Of a stretch of 64,000 nucleotides of DNA, positions 1-9,953 are shown one piece after another. Below the pieces are notes generated by a model. The model did no database searches, was not told where the DNA came from, and saw only the letters and a program-made list of their open reading frames with translations. How positions within the stretch are numbered: the first letter of the stretch is position 1; every line of letters begins with the position of its first letter. The stretch lies in the NCBI GenBank assembly GCA_963719055.1, contig CAVRAU010000031.1:157084-221083 (forward strand), read 5' to 3'. The position numbers and the translations under genes are program-made. The stretch comes from CAXMQZ01 sp963719055. GTDB lineage: Bacteria; Acidobacteriota; Thermoanaerobaculia; Multivoradales; JAHEKO01.

Positions 1-802
1 TCAGACCGGGTTCACCCGAACCCTTGCCGCCGAGAACATGGGCCAAACTCCAGCGGCCACCAAGCCAGCGCGCGATCTTCACTCGGTAGTCGTTGCCATC
101 GAACCAACTCCAGGCCGCCAGAGCTCCACCATCGATGCGCACGACGTCAGGCGTCAGGTCTGGAACCTCGTTGGCTGTATGGATGCGCTCGGGATGTGTC
201 CAACGACCGCCAATTCGTCGACTGGCGACAATCTCGTCGTCCTCGCCGTCGTAGGCGGCCCAGGTCAGCAGCCAGCTGCCATCCTCGAGTACCGCTCCCG
301 CGGGAGCCACCTGGCTTCCCGGTCCCTTGGCTGATACGAGTTCGGGCGGGCCCCAGTCGCCGTCCTGCCAGGCCGCCGCCCAGATCTCCAGCTCGCGGGA
401 CCCATTGCCTGCCGCCCAGGCGAGCCCTACCAGGTCTCGGTCCTGCAGCAACAGGACCGGTTGGCCCCGGTAGCGAGCCGAGCCCCGCTGGGGTACCGGC
501 AGCAGATCGGCACCCTCTTCACCGCCCTCGATCAGCAGCAGATCGGTACCGTCACCTGAAGGTAGGCGACCAGCCGCGAGCCAGCCTTTGGCCGTGGGTT
601 CGAGATCGCGGATCGACGCTCCAGGAGGCAGCTCGACCCGGATCTCTCCACCTCCCACCTTGCCGACGTGAAGCTCCGCCCCATCCCGTTTGGCCCACAG
701 GTTTCCCGCTTGACCCGCGGACTGCAGAACCTCGGCAATGGACAGAGTAGCCAGCAAAGCACTGCCAGCAAAGGACAGAAGAATGGCGCTCACACGTTGC
801 AT
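1..802 (-). CDS. Secreted beta-propeller-like protein, N-terminal part (runs off the left edge)
   Basis: The reading frame opens with ATG at 800-802 and stays open to the window edge, giving about 266 residues with no stop. The N-terminus (MQRVSAILLSFAGSALLATL) is a plausible signal peptide. The body has repeated aromatic-glycine strands such as WLLTWAAYDGEDDE, RWTHPERI and AAWSWFDGNDY, the spacing expected of sialidase/BNR-type propeller blades. I do not recognise a specific family, and no catalytic residues can be assigned. The C-terminus lies outside the window. The next gene on this strand is the MATE exporter, which ends about 95 bases upstream of this start, so the two could be co-transcribed. 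Confidence 0.6.
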   Translation of the reverse strand, partial: MQRVSAILLSFAGSALLATLSIAEVLQSAGQAGNLWAKRDGAELHVGKVGGGEIRVELPPGASIRDLEPTAKGWLAAGRLPSGDGTDLLLIEGGEEGADLLPVPQRGSARYRGQPVLLLQDRDLVGLAWAAGNGSRELEIWAAAWQDGDWGPPELVSAKGPGSQVAPAGAVLEDGSWLLTWAAYDGEDDEIVASRRIGGRWTHPERIHTANEVPDLTPDVVRIDGGALAAWSWFDGNDYRVKIARWLGGRWSLAHVLGGKGSGEPGL

Positions 803-895
803 CACAGAACAACCCGAGGATACGAAGGAAGATCCAGCGTTTCTCTGACTACCTATTCTACCGGAGACCCCCGAGGCGGGGGGTCGAGCACCCCC

Positions 896-2227
896 TCATG
901 GCGACGGGAACACCCAACGGCTAGCCCGCCACAGGGTCAGCGCTCGGGCTGCCATGAAGGCTGCCAGGGAGAACCAGAGCAGATGATTGTCTTGGGAGTT
1001 CACGGCTACGATTGCGATCGGCAGAAAGACCCCGAAGCTGACGAGCATGGCGTTACGCAGGCTGCGCCCCGCGGTCAGTCCCAGAAAGAGCCCGTCGTAG
1101 ATGTAGGCCACGGCACCGATCCCCAGCACCGGTACCAGCCAGGGTAGGTACTGAATCGCCACCTCGATCGCCTCCGAATGCGAGGTGAGAATCCCGATGA
1201 TCCATTGCGGCGCGCTCAGGAACAGGCCCAACAGCGGCACGGTCATCAGCAGCCCGCCGACCATGGCGACCTTGATCAGCCGTCGAAACGACTCACCATC
1301 GGCAACGCCACCAAAGATGCCCCCCAGACTCTCGGAGGCAAACGCCGCCCCGTCCACCAGATAGGCCACCAGCATGACGAGGCGCAGCAAGACCGTGTTG
1401 GCTGCCAGGACCACTGTGCCCATCAGCGCACTGCAATTCGTGAACACGGCAAAAGCCGAAATCAGGGCTACGGTCCGTAGCAGAATGTCGCGATTCAGCT
1501 GGAACATCGACTTCATGGCGGGACCGTCCAAGACCTGGGACCAGTCCCAGGCAATGCGTCCCGGTCGTCGATACCAGAGCCCAAGACCCGTCAGGAGCAT
1601 CACGTACTGGCTGATGGTGGTTCCGAGGCCGGCGCCGAACGCGGACAGCCCCAGATGCACAATGAAGATGTAGTTGCAGACGATATTGGTCACGTTGGCC
1701 ATGACGGTCATCACCAAGGCCGCGCCGCTCTCCTCTCGGCCCAGGAACCATCCGAGGAGCACGAAGTTGGACAGGGCAGCGGGTGCTGCCCAGATTCGGG
1801 CATTGAAATACTCTCGTCCCGCGGCTTCGACTTCGGGTGCACCGCTGAGCATCCCGAATCCGAGCTCGCGCACAGGCCACTGGAGAATCAAGATACCAGC
1901 GGCTAGAGCCAGCGCCACAACCAGGGAACGGTAGAGCGTCAGGAATACAGCACTCAGGTCATCCCGGCCCCACGCCTGAGCTGTGGTCCCTGTGGTTCCC
2001 ATGCGGAGGAATCCAAACGACCAGTACACGTACTCGAAAAGGACAGCGGACAGTGCGACGCCTGCCAAGAATCGCAGATCCGCCAAGTGACCCAGCAGAG
2101 CCGTATCCACCAGCGAGGCCAGGGGCACGGTGATATTGGCCAGCACGTTGAGGAAGGTGAGGCGCGCGAAGCGTCTGACCAACGATGAGCTTGCCGCCTG
2201 CATGCGGGCGAGTCTATCCAGCGACAT
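896..2227 (-). CDS. MATE family multidrug/toxin efflux protein
   Basis: A polytopic inner-membrane antiporter that would export organic cations or drugs in exchange for Na+ or H+. The 443-residue length fits the MATE family. The start region LTFLNVLANITVPLASLVDTALLG is typical of the first MATE helix, with the conserved V-D-T-A-L-G pattern, and about twelve hydrophobic segments follow. The open frame extends further upstream across modA, but that part is antisense to modA. I start at ATG 2225-2227, which follows a GGGG stretch; a second ATG eight codons later (2201-2203) is also possible. The gene is divergent from modA, with about 57 bases between the starts, so they share a regulatory gap. 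No frame breaks. Substrate unknown. Confidence 0.85.
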   Translation of the reverse strand: MSLDRLARMQAASSSLVRRFARLTFLNVLANITVPLASLVDTALLGHLADLRFLAGVALSAVLFEYVYWSFGFLRMGTTGTTAQAWGRDDLSAVFLTLYRSLVVALALAAGILILQWPVRELGFGMLSGAPEVEAAGREYFNARIWAAPAALSNFVLLGWFLGREESGAALVMTVMANVTNIVCNYIFIVHLGLSAFGAGLGTTISQYVMLLTGLGLWYRRPGRIAWDWSQVLDGPAMKSMFQLNRDILLRTVALISAFAVFTNCSALMGTVVLAANTVLLRLVMLVAYLVDGAAFASESLGGIFGGVADGESFRRLIKVAMVGGLLMTVPLLGLFLSAPQWIIGILTSHSEAIEVAIQYLPWLVPVLGIGAVAYIYDGLFLGLTAGRSLRNAMLVSFGVFLPIAIVAVNSQDNHLLWFSLAAFMAARALTLWRASRWVFPSP

Positions 2228-2284
2228 GATCCCCGCGGACCGCCCCTCGCCCATAGCCCGGCCCTGCATCGTAGAATCGTCGCG

Positions 2285-3046
2285 GTGTTGATTCGTGGCG
2301 TCCTTGTCTGTGCAGGTCTGTGGGTGGCTGTCGGCATCGCAGCGGCGGCCGAGATCCAGGTAGCTGTCGCTTCGAATTTCTCCCAGGTCGTCGGCATCCT
2401 CGCTGCGCGTTTCGAGGCGACCACCGGCCACCGCGTCGCTATGATTCCTGGCTCCACCGCCAAGCACTACGCCCAAATCAGGAATGGTGCTCCCTTCGAC
2501 CTCTTCTTGGCTGCGGACGCCTTTCATCCCAAGAAGCTGGAGGACGGCGGCCTGGCGATACCGGGTAGCAGATTCACCTACGCTTTCGGACAACTCGTGC
2601 TTTGGAGTCCCCGGGAGGACTACGTCGATAACCAGGGAGAGGTGCTCGAGAACGGCGAATTTCGACACCTGGGAATCGCCAACCCTGCTCTGGCCCCCTA
2701 CGGCTTGGCGGCCCGCGAGGTCCTCGAATCGCTGGGGCTCTGGGAGAGGCTCCAGGACCGGATGGTGCGTGGCGAGAATATCGGTCAGGCGTTCCAGTTC
2801 GTGGCCAGTGGTAACGCCGAGCTCGGATTCGTCGCCCTGTCGCAGATCATGACACCCGGCCACGGGTTGAGGACCGGCTCGATTTGGCATGTGCCGCAGG
2901 AGCTCTACACTCCCATCGAGCAGCAAGCGGTCCTCGTGCAGGACAACGCAGCGGCCCGGGAATTCATGGACTTCCTCGAGAGCGCCGAGGCCCAACTCAT
3001 CATCCAGGACAACGGTTATAGGTCGCCTCAGGACGAAGCCCACTGA
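2285..3046 (+). CDS. modA: Molybdate ABC transporter, periplasmic substrate-binding protein
   Basis: Periplasmic protein that captures molybdate or tungstate and delivers it to ModB. It has 253 residues, the usual size. It has an N-terminal signal sequence (ending near AAAA), then the ModA start EIQVAVASNFSQVV, the oxyanion-binding GSTAKHYAQI segment, and FDLFLAADAFHPKKLEDGGLA, where ModA homologues have D-V-F-x-S-A-D. The start is GTG at 2285, with TTG at 2288 as an alternative. The stop lies two bases before modB, so the three mod genes form one operon. No molybdate riboswitch was recognised in the short gap upstream. Confidence 0.92.
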   Translation: MLIRGVLVCAGLWVAVGIAAAAEIQVAVASNFSQVVGILAARFEATTGHRVAMIPGSTAKHYAQIRNGAPFDLFLAADAFHPKKLEDGGLAIPGSRFTYAFGQLVLWSPREDYVDNQGEVLENGEFRHLGIANPALAPYGLAAREVLESLGLWERLQDRMVRGENIGQAFQFVASGNAELGFVALSQIMTPGHGLRTGSIWHVPQELYTPIEQQAVLVQDNAAAREFMDFLESAEAQLIIQDNGYRSPQDEAH

Positions 3047-3048
3047 CC

Positions 3049-3729
3049 ATGTTGAACGACGCCGACCTGGCAGCCTTTTGGATCACCGTCAAGTTGGCGG
3101 GCGTGACGACCTTGATCTTGATCCTGCTGGGCACACCGCTGGCCTGGTGGCTGGCGCGCACCCGCTTTCGCGGCAAGGTGGTGGTTGAAGCCCTCGTGGC
3201 CCTACCACTGGTCCTGCCTCCGACGGTGCTGGGCTTCTATCTGCTTCTTGCCCTTGGACCCCATGGGCCTGTGGGTCGTCTCATGGACGCCATGGGTGGT
3301 CACGCCCTGGCCTTTACCTTCACAGGTCTGGTCGTAGGATCGGTTCTCTACTCACTACCTTTTGTTGTCCAGCCATTGCAGGATGCCTTCTCCAACGTCG
3401 GTCGGCGGCCCCTGGAGGTCGCGGCCACATTGCGGGCTTCACCCTTGGACAGTTTCCTGACCGTGGCACTCCCCTTGGCTCGACCAGGGTTCATCACCGC
3501 AGCGGTCCTCGGCTTCGCCCACACGGTCGGGGAGTTCGGGGTCGTCCTGATGATCGGCGGCAGCATTCCCGGCAAGACCCGGGTACTGTCCATCGCCATC
3601 TACGAGAATGTCGAGGCGCTGGAGTACGGCCGCGCCCACCTTCTGGCTGGGGGTCTTCTCCTTCTTTCCTTCGTCATGCTGCTCGCCGTCTACATGTTGA
3701 ATCGTCGCTTCCGGATGGTGCGTTCATGA
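3049..3729 (+). CDS. modB: Molybdate ABC transporter permease
   Basis: Inner-membrane channel subunit of the molybdate importer. 226 residues with about five transmembrane segments, matching ModB. The EAA loop that docks onto ModC is visible as LEVAATLRASPLDSFLTVALP followed by ARPGFITAAVLGFAHTVGEFG, a highly characteristic ModB stretch. It begins two bases after modA, and its TGA overlaps the ATG of modC by four bases (ATGA), indicating translational coupling. Confidence 0.93.
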   Translation: MLNDADLAAFWITVKLAGVTTLILILLGTPLAWWLARTRFRGKVVVEALVALPLVLPPTVLGFYLLLALGPHGPVGRLMDAMGGHALAFTFTGLVVGSVLYSLPFVVQPLQDAFSNVGRRPLEVAATLRASPLDSFLTVALPLARPGFITAAVLGFAHTVGEFGVVLMIGGSIPGKTRVLSIAIYENVEALEYGRAHLLAGGLLLLSFVMLLAVYMLNRRFRMVRS

Positions 3730-4794
3730 CCCTCGAGGCAAGATTCAGGATCGCGCGTGGTGACTTTGTCCTGGACGCGCAGCTGAACCTGCCAGATCGC
3801 GGCGTGACCGCCATCTACGGCCCCTCCGGCTCGGGCAAGACAACCCTTCTCCGGGCCATGGCCGGGCTGGAGATCGATCCCGACGGGTATCTCCAGGTCG
3901 CTGGAGAGACCTGGCAGGACCGCGCCCACTTTTTGCGTCCCCATCAGCGCCCCCTGGGCTACGTCTTCCAGGAAGCCAGTCTCTTCTCTCACCTGTCGGT
4001 TCTGGGAAATCTGGAGTATGGCTACAAACGGGTCCCTTCGACGGATCGCCGCATCCCCTTCGACGACGTGGTGGCGCCTCTTGGGAGTCGAAGACCTTCT
4101 GGACCGTGACACGGAGGACCTCTCCGGGGGAGAGCGGCAACGCACGGCCATCGCCCAGGCTCTGCTGACGAGTCCCCGGCTGCTGCTTCTCGACGAGCCG
4201 CTCACCGGTCTCGACGCCGCGGGCAAGGCCGAGATCCTTCCCTATCTGGAGCGCCTCCACGCAGAGTTGGATATCCCGGCCTTCTACGTCAGCCATGCTG
4301 CCGATGAGGTCGCCAGGTTGGCGGATCACCTGGTGCTGCTGCAGGAGGGCAACATCCTGGGATCCGGTCCCATCGCCGAGATGTTGACCCGCTTCGATCT
4401 GCCCCTGTCCCACGGTGACGCTGCTGAGGCCATCATCGAAGCGACTGTCGAAGAACACGATCAGACCTACCACCTCACTCGGCTGGCCTTCCCAGGGGGA
4501 ACTTTTCAAGTCACCCGAAAGGACCTGGAGATTGGACAGTCGGTTCGACTCCGAGTGCTGGCGCGCGATGTCAGCCTGACACTGGAGCGGCAGACAAAGA
4601 CGAGCATTCTCAACATCCTGCCGGTGACAGTGGCCGAGACGGTGGACGAAGGTCCCGCGCAGATCATGGTGAAGCTCTCTGCCGATGGCACGATCCTCCT
4701 GTCTCGCGTCACTCGCAGGTCCGCCGAGTCCCTGCAGCTCCAGCCCGGCCGACAGGTCTACGCGCAGATCAAGACGGTAGCGCTGCTGGCTTGA
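3726..4794 (+). CDS. modC: Molybdate ABC transporter ATP-binding protein (one frame break)
   Basis: ATPase that powers the ModB channel. Frame 1 carries the Walker A GPSGSGKTT and the Q-loop FQEASLFSHLSV. Frame 2 carries the signature LSGGERQRTAIAQALL, Walker B LLLLDEPLTGLD, the H-loop VSHAADE and a C-terminal TOBE (molybdate-binding) domain. The frames meet near 4070-4085, where FDDVV should run straight into LLGVEDLL. The span is 3n+1, so one surplus base restores about 355 residues, the normal ModC length. Every motif is intact, so I regard the gene as functional and the break as probably technical. It overlaps modB by four bases. Confidence 0.88.
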
Positions 4795-4885
4795 CCCGGG
4801 GCGCGAGAGCCATCTCGATCCACCTGAGCCTGTGAGTCATAGAGCCCGATGGAATCTCACACATTGCACGATTGTTAGGAGAAGC

Positions 4886-5797
4886 ATGTCTATCCGACCT
4901 ATCAAGCGACTGATCAAGGCCAAGCCGACCATGGAGGGCGCGGGAGTCCACTTGCGTCGCGCCTTCGGGTTCGGTGAGACCAGCGAGTTCGACCCCTTTC
5001 TTCTGTTGGACGACTTTCGAAACGACCGACCCGAAGATTTCGAGAAGGGATTCCCCTGGCATCCTCACCGTGGGATCGAGACCATCACCTATGTCCTGGC
5101 AGGCAATGTCGATCACGGTGACAGCCTGGGCAACGCCGGCACGATCGGCGCGGGGGATGTGCAGTGGATGACCGCCGGCAGCGGCATCATCCATCAGGAG
5201 ATGCCCCACGGAGATCCTGAAGGCAAGATGCACGGCTTCCAGCTGTGGGCCAATCTTCCGTCGTCGCTCAAGATGACTCCACCCCGGTATCAGGAGGTCC
5301 AATCGAAAGACATCCCCGAGGTCACCGATGACGACGGCACCAAGATCCGGGTGATCTGCGGCGACGTCTGGGGATCCACCGGACCCATCGATGGTATTGC
5401 GGCCGATCCTCAATACATCGATGTCTGGGTGCCACCGGGCAAGAAGAAGACCATCCCGGTCGAGACGACCCGTCACGCCTTCGCCTACGTGTTCGCCGGC
5501 TCTGGCAAGTTCTGCAACGCCTCCGACCCACTGGAGGTGCCCACAGAGGGCGCCGGCTGGGCCGACACGTCGCTTGCCGAAGAAGCAGACAACCGATCTC
5601 TGGTTCTCTTTGACCGCGGGGACGAGGTCACCGTCCAGGCAGGAGAGATGGGAATCCGGTTTCTCCTCGTATCGGGCAAACCTCTGGAGGAACCCGTGGC
5701 CTGGTATGGACCCATCGTGATGAATACCCGCGACGAGCTGCAGCAGGCCTTTGCCGAGTTTCAGGCGGGGACTTTTCTGAAGCACAACTCAAAGTAG
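4886..5797 (+). CDS. Pirin family protein
   Basis: Bicupin protein of the pirin family; members act as quercetin-2,3-dioxygenase-like enzymes or redox/metal-sensing regulators. 303 residues from ATG 4886, which follows an AGGAG ribosome site (4877-4882). The N-terminal cupin shows FPWHPHRGIETITYVLAGNVDH and the HQEMPHGD segment; these His and Glu residues form the pirin metal site. A second cupin follows (HAFAYVFAGSGKF). It stands alone between modC and the sortilin-like gene and is followed at once by a stable hairpin. The exact substrate cannot be read from the sequence. Confidence 0.9.
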   Translation: MSIRPIKRLIKAKPTMEGAGVHLRRAFGFGETSEFDPFLLLDDFRNDRPEDFEKGFPWHPHRGIETITYVLAGNVDHGDSLGNAGTIGAGDVQWMTAGSGIIHQEMPHGDPEGKMHGFQLWANLPSSLKMTPPRYQEVQSKDIPEVTDDDGTKIRVICGDVWGSTGPIDGIAADPQYIDVWVPPGKKKTIPVETTRHAFAYVFAGSGKFCNASDPLEVPTEGAGWADTSLAEEADNRSLVLFDRGDEVTVQAGEMGIRFLLVSGKPLEEPVAWYGPIVMNTRDELQQAFAEFQAGTFLKHNSK

Positions 5798-5818
5798 GGG
5801 AGGGCCTCGTGCCCTCCC
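5798..5818 (+). terminator. Hairpin after the pirin gene, terminator-like
   Basis: A perfect 8-base stem GGGAGGGC / GCCCTCCC with the 5-base loop CTCGT starts right after the pirin stop codon. A modest T-rich stretch (TCTTTCCTT) follows. Hairpins of the same 8-5-8 shape occur at 46083-46103 and 54318-54338, so it may belong to a dispersed palindromic family as well as acting as a terminator. Confidence 0.55.
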
Positions 5819-5919
5819 GGCGCGTCTTTCCTTACTGGCTTGGATTGAGAACGCTCTGCCGGTATCTTTGGCTGGAGGCGACGCATGTCGTTCTCCAAAC
5901 ATCGGGAGGGATCGCATTC

Positions 5920-8900
5920 ATGGCCATTGCCGCTCTTCGCACAACACTCGTAGTCTTCTTCACTCTCTGGTCGCTATCGGTGACCGAAGCCCTCGCTTCA
6001 GAATCGTCTGACATCGATCCATCGCACTACCAGGATCTTCAATACCGACTCCTGGGACCCTTCCGCGCCAGTCGCACCGTCGGCGGTGTTGGGGTTCCGA
6101 CCCAGCCCAACGTCTTCTTCGTCGGTGTCAACAACGGCGGTGTCTGGAAGACAGACGACTTCGGCCGTACCTGGAACCCGATCTTCGATGAGGCGCCGAC
6201 CGGATCTGTTGGCGACTTAGCCGTCTCCCCTTCCCACCCAGAGGTCATTTACGTGGGGACCGGTGAAGGCCTGCACCGGCCCGATCTGGCTGTGGGCGAC
6301 GGCATCTTCAAGTCCAACGATGGCGGGCGAGACCTGGACCCACGTCGGTCTCGACGATGTTCAGCAGGTGGCCCGTCTCATCGTGCACCCTACCGACCCC
6401 GACGTTGTCTTTGTGGCAGGTCTCGGTCACCCGTACGGCCCCAATGAACAACGAGGCGTCTTTCGCACCCAGGACGGCGGCAAGACCTGGGAGAAGACCC
6501 TCTACATCGATGAGAACACCGGCGCCATCCAGGTCGAATTCGACCCTGCCAATCCGGAGATTCTCTTCGCCGACATGTGGGAGCACCGAGAGGGACCCTG
6601 GGAGAACGCTCGTTTCTCCGGCGCCAACAGCGGCCTCTACAAATCCACCGATGGGGGCTCCACCTGGCGACGTCTGACCGAGGGCCTGCCCACCGCCGAG
6701 CAAGGCCTGGGCCGCATCGGTGTCGGCATCGCGCCGAGCGACCCACAGCGGATGTACGCGACGGTCGGCGCTGACGGAGACCTCGGTGGCCTCTACCGAT
6801 CCGATGATGCCGGAGAGAGCTGGCGCCTGGTCCACTCCAATCCGCGGGTCTGGGGCCGTTCGGGAGACTTTGCCGAGTTGAAGGTACACCCCGAAAACCC
6901 CGACGTGGTCTTCTCCGGCAACATCGCCTCCTACCGCTCCGATGACGGCGGCGTTACCTGGACCTCCATCAAGGGTGCCCCCGGTGGTGACGACTACCAC
7001 CGCATCTGGATCAACCCGCTTCATCCCGAGATCATGCTCTTCGTCGCCGACCAGGGAGCCGTCGTGACGGTCAACGGCGGCCGCACCTGGAGCTCCTGGT
7101 ACAACCAGCCCACGGCCCAGCTCTACCACGTGACAACCACCCAGAATCAGTTCCCCTACTGGGTCTGTGGCGGCCAGCAGGAGAGCGGGGCCATCTGTGT
7201 TGCCAGCCGCGGCAATGGCGGCCAGATCTCGTTTCGCGACTGGATCGGCATCGGGGCCGACGAGTACGCCTACGTGGCACCCGACCCTCTGAACCCCGAC
7301 ATCATCTACGGCGGCCGGGTCATGCGTTTCGACCGCCGCACCGGCCAGGCCCAGAACGTGGCTCCGGAGACGCTGCGCTCCGGCGACTACCGGATTCTGC
7401 GCACCATGCCCCTGCTTTTCCACCCGAGCGATCCCCGGATGCTGTTGTTTGCCACCAACGTGCTCTGGAAGACCACCGACGGCGGGCAGGACTGGCAGAT
7501 CATCAGTCCCGACCTGACTCGCGAGCAGCCCGAGGTTCCCGCGAGCGTGGGCGACTTCCACACACCGGAGATGGACACCATGGCGCGCCGCGGCGTGATC
7601 TATGCGGTCGGGCCCATCGCCTTTGAACGTCGGCACCATCTGGGCCGGCACCGATGACGGTCTGGTTCATCTCACCACCGACGGCGGCAACAGTTGGGTT
7701 GACGTGACGCCACCAGAGCTACGCCCCTGGGACAAGGTCTCCCAGATCGATGCCGGGCACTTCGACTACGCAGACGGCCTACATCGCCATCAATGCCATC
7801 CGTCGCGACGACATGCGACCACACATCTATCGCACCCACGATGGCGGAGCGACCTGGACCCACGTCGTCGAGGGTCTCCACCCGATGGGGCCCGTGAATG
7901 TCGTCCGCGAGGACCCGCAACAGCCCGGCCTGCTCTTCGCCGGTACCGAGCGAACGATCTACTTCTCCATCGACGACGGTGACCACTGGCACAGCCTGCG
8001 CCAGAACCTGCCTCCCTCGTCGATGCGCGATCTCGTGATCCACGAGGACGATCTCGTCGTCGGCACCCACGGCCGCTCGATCTGGGTGCTGGACAACATC
8101 GCGCCGCTGCGCGAGTTGGCCCAGGCCGTTCGGCGGACTCGCCGCACCTCTTCGCCCCGCCGCTGGCGACCCGGGTGCGGTGGAACATGTTCTCGGACAC
8201 GCCGTTGCCACCCGAGGAGCCCACGGGACAGAACCCACCGGACGGAGCGATCCTCGACTACTTCCTGCCGACCGACGCAGAAGAGGTCATCACTGGAGAT
8301 CGTCAGCCCCGACGGAGACCGTACTGCGCCGGTTCTCTTCCGCGCGACCCACCGGAAGTCGTCGATCCCGAGACCCTGCCCCATCCCACCTACTGGATTC
8401 GGCCACCCACAAAGCCTGGGCACCTCGGCCGGACACCATCGCTTCGTCTGGGATCTGCGCCGTGAGCCGCCACCGGGAGCGCGGCGTCAGTTTGCCATCG
8501 CGGCGGTCCTGGAGAACACGCCCAGCGGCCCGCACGGCCCGTTCGTTCATCCGGTCGAGTACACCGTCCGCCTGACAGTGGATGGGCAAGTCCAGGAACA
8601 GGCCCTCGAGGTGAGACTCGATCCCCGAGTCGAGATCGACGACGAGAGCCTGCAGCAGCAGACCGACTTCTCACTGCGCTGCTACCTCGGCTATCTGAAG
8701 GCCCAGGAGATACGAGAGGCATCGAGTGCGCGAGCTGGAGTACAGCCGACGGCGAGCGACTGGCCGCTCTCCAGGCACTCCGCGGCCAGGGAGACTCCCG
8801 GCGAACCGGATATCCTGTACGACTACATTGTCCAGGCGGCGGCTCCGCGAGAGCGAGATCGGTCGTCGACCTCCAATACAAGTTCCTCTGGGTGCTCTAT

Positions 8901-9008
8901 GTGCTCCAGGGCGCCGACGCTCGGCCGACCACCCAGACCGAGGAGGCGGTGATGTCCTTGGAGCGTAGCCTTGGAGGCCTTATCCAGAGGTGGGAGGATC
9001 TGAAGTAG
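5920..9008 (+). CDS. Sortilin/VPS10-like BNR-repeat secreted glycoside hydrolase-type protein (many frame breaks)
   Basis: Large exported beta-propeller protein of about 1,030 residues. ATG 5920 follows GGGAGGG (5904-5910) and begins a signal peptide. Many Asp-box/BNR motifs of the type S/T-x-D-G-G-x-T-W are visible, for example KTDDFGRTW, RTQDGGKTW, KSTDGGSTW, RSDDGGVTW and KTTDGGQDW. The coding path jumps frame near 6330, 7620, 7765, 8130 and 8290, with further breaks between 8340 and 8950. It ends in SLERSLGGLIQRWEDLK before TAG 9006-9008. Homologues are uninterrupted secreted propellers common in Acidobacteria and Bacteroidetes. So many breaks could mean decay, but other genes here show the same fault. 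A long antisense frame is a shadow. Confidence 0.75.
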
Positions 9009-9072
9009 GCACCCGCGCGAAGAAACCCGGAGGCACATTCTGGAGCGTACTTTCAATCGGAGGGGCTCGCCA

Positions 9073-9951
9073 ATGCTGAGCATTCGTTCTCTTTCCAAGA
9101 AATTCAAGGCCGGCAACTTCGGCGTTCGAGACTTCTCACTGGAGGTTGAAAGTGGAGTCCTCGGGCTACTGGGGCCCAACGGAGCCGGCAAGACCACCCT
9201 CATGCAGATGGTGGCCACCCTGCTGAAGCCGACCTCCGGAGAGATCCGTTTTCGAGGAATCGACGTCGCCGAGGAGCCTGACGCATTGCGCACCCGGTTG
9301 GGATATTTACCCCAGAACTTCGGCGTCTACGACAACTTGACGGCCCGGGAATTCCTCACCTACATCGCGTCTCTCAAGGGGGTGCGGTCGATGTCTCGGG
9401 TGCAAGAGATGCTGGAAGCGGTCAATCTGCACACCTCGGCCGAGCGGCCGCTGGCTGGCTTCTCGGGAGGTATGAAGCAACGCCTGGGGATCGCCCAGGC
9501 CCTGATCAACGAGCCCGACCTGGTCATCGTGGACGAACCGACAGCGGGCCTCGACCCGGAGGAACGGGTCCGCTTCCGGAATCTCCTGAGCGAGGTCGCG
9601 GAGGGTCGCCTGGTGATCCTCTCGACGCATATCGCCTCGGATATCGAGTCCAGCGCTACCCGGATCGCTATTCTGCGAGAGGGATCGCTGGTTGTATGCG
9701 GATCCCCCGAAGAGTTGCTTCAGGCTGCCGTGGGTCATGTCTGGGAGACGGTGGTATCGAGCTCGGAGCTCGAACACCTGCAATCGCATGCCCGGGTATC
9801 GAGAGCCGTTCGCAGGAGTGATGGCGTCCATGTGCGCTTCGTCGGCTCCGAGGCCCCGGTTTCGGGCGCCCGTCAGCCAAGCCCCACATTGGAGGATGCC
9901 TATCTCCACTTCATGTCCTCTCCCGAGCCCCAAGGGCAACCAGGAAAGTAG
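9073..9951 (+). CDS. ABC exporter ATP-binding protein
   Basis: Cytoplasmic ATPase subunit of a two-component export or efflux ABC system. 292 residues. Visible motifs are Walker A GPNGAGKTT, the Q-loop PQNFGVYDNLTAREFL, signature FSGGMKQRLGIAQALI, Walker B LVIVDEPTAGLD and H-loop ILSTHIASDIE, followed by an accessory C-terminal domain of about 90 residues. The arrangement resembles ATPases of the ABC-2/NatA type. It starts after a GGAGGGG ribosome site and stops two bases before the permease, so the pair is co-translated. The substrate cannot be inferred. Confidence 0.9.
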   Translation: MLSIRSLSKKFKAGNFGVRDFSLEVESGVLGLLGPNGAGKTTLMQMVATLLKPTSGEIRFRGIDVAEEPDALRTRLGYLPQNFGVYDNLTAREFLTYIASLKGVRSMSRVQEMLEAVNLHTSAERPLAGFSGGMKQRLGIAQALINEPDLVIVDEPTAGLDPEERVRFRNLLSEVAEGRLVILSTHIASDIESSATRIAILREGSLVVCGSPEELLQAAVGHVWETVVSSSELEHLQSHARVSRAVRRSDGVHVRFVGSEAPVSGARQPSPTLEDAYLHFMSSPEPQGQPGK

Positions 9952-9953
9952 AC

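Noticed and set aside
2228..3043. N-terminal extension of the MATE frame to 715 residues
   Set aside because: The extension is antisense to modA and does not look like a protein domain. The MATE domain starts near 2227.
4070..4090. Programmed frameshift in modC
   Set aside because: No slippery heptamer is evident at the joint, and many unrelated genes in the window show the same kind of single-base break. Sequence error is the simpler reading.
6308..7651. 447-codon open frame on the minus strand
   Set aside because: It is antisense to the BNR-repeat protein, with no family resemblance. Its Gly/Val/Asp-rich look is typical of a shadow frame.
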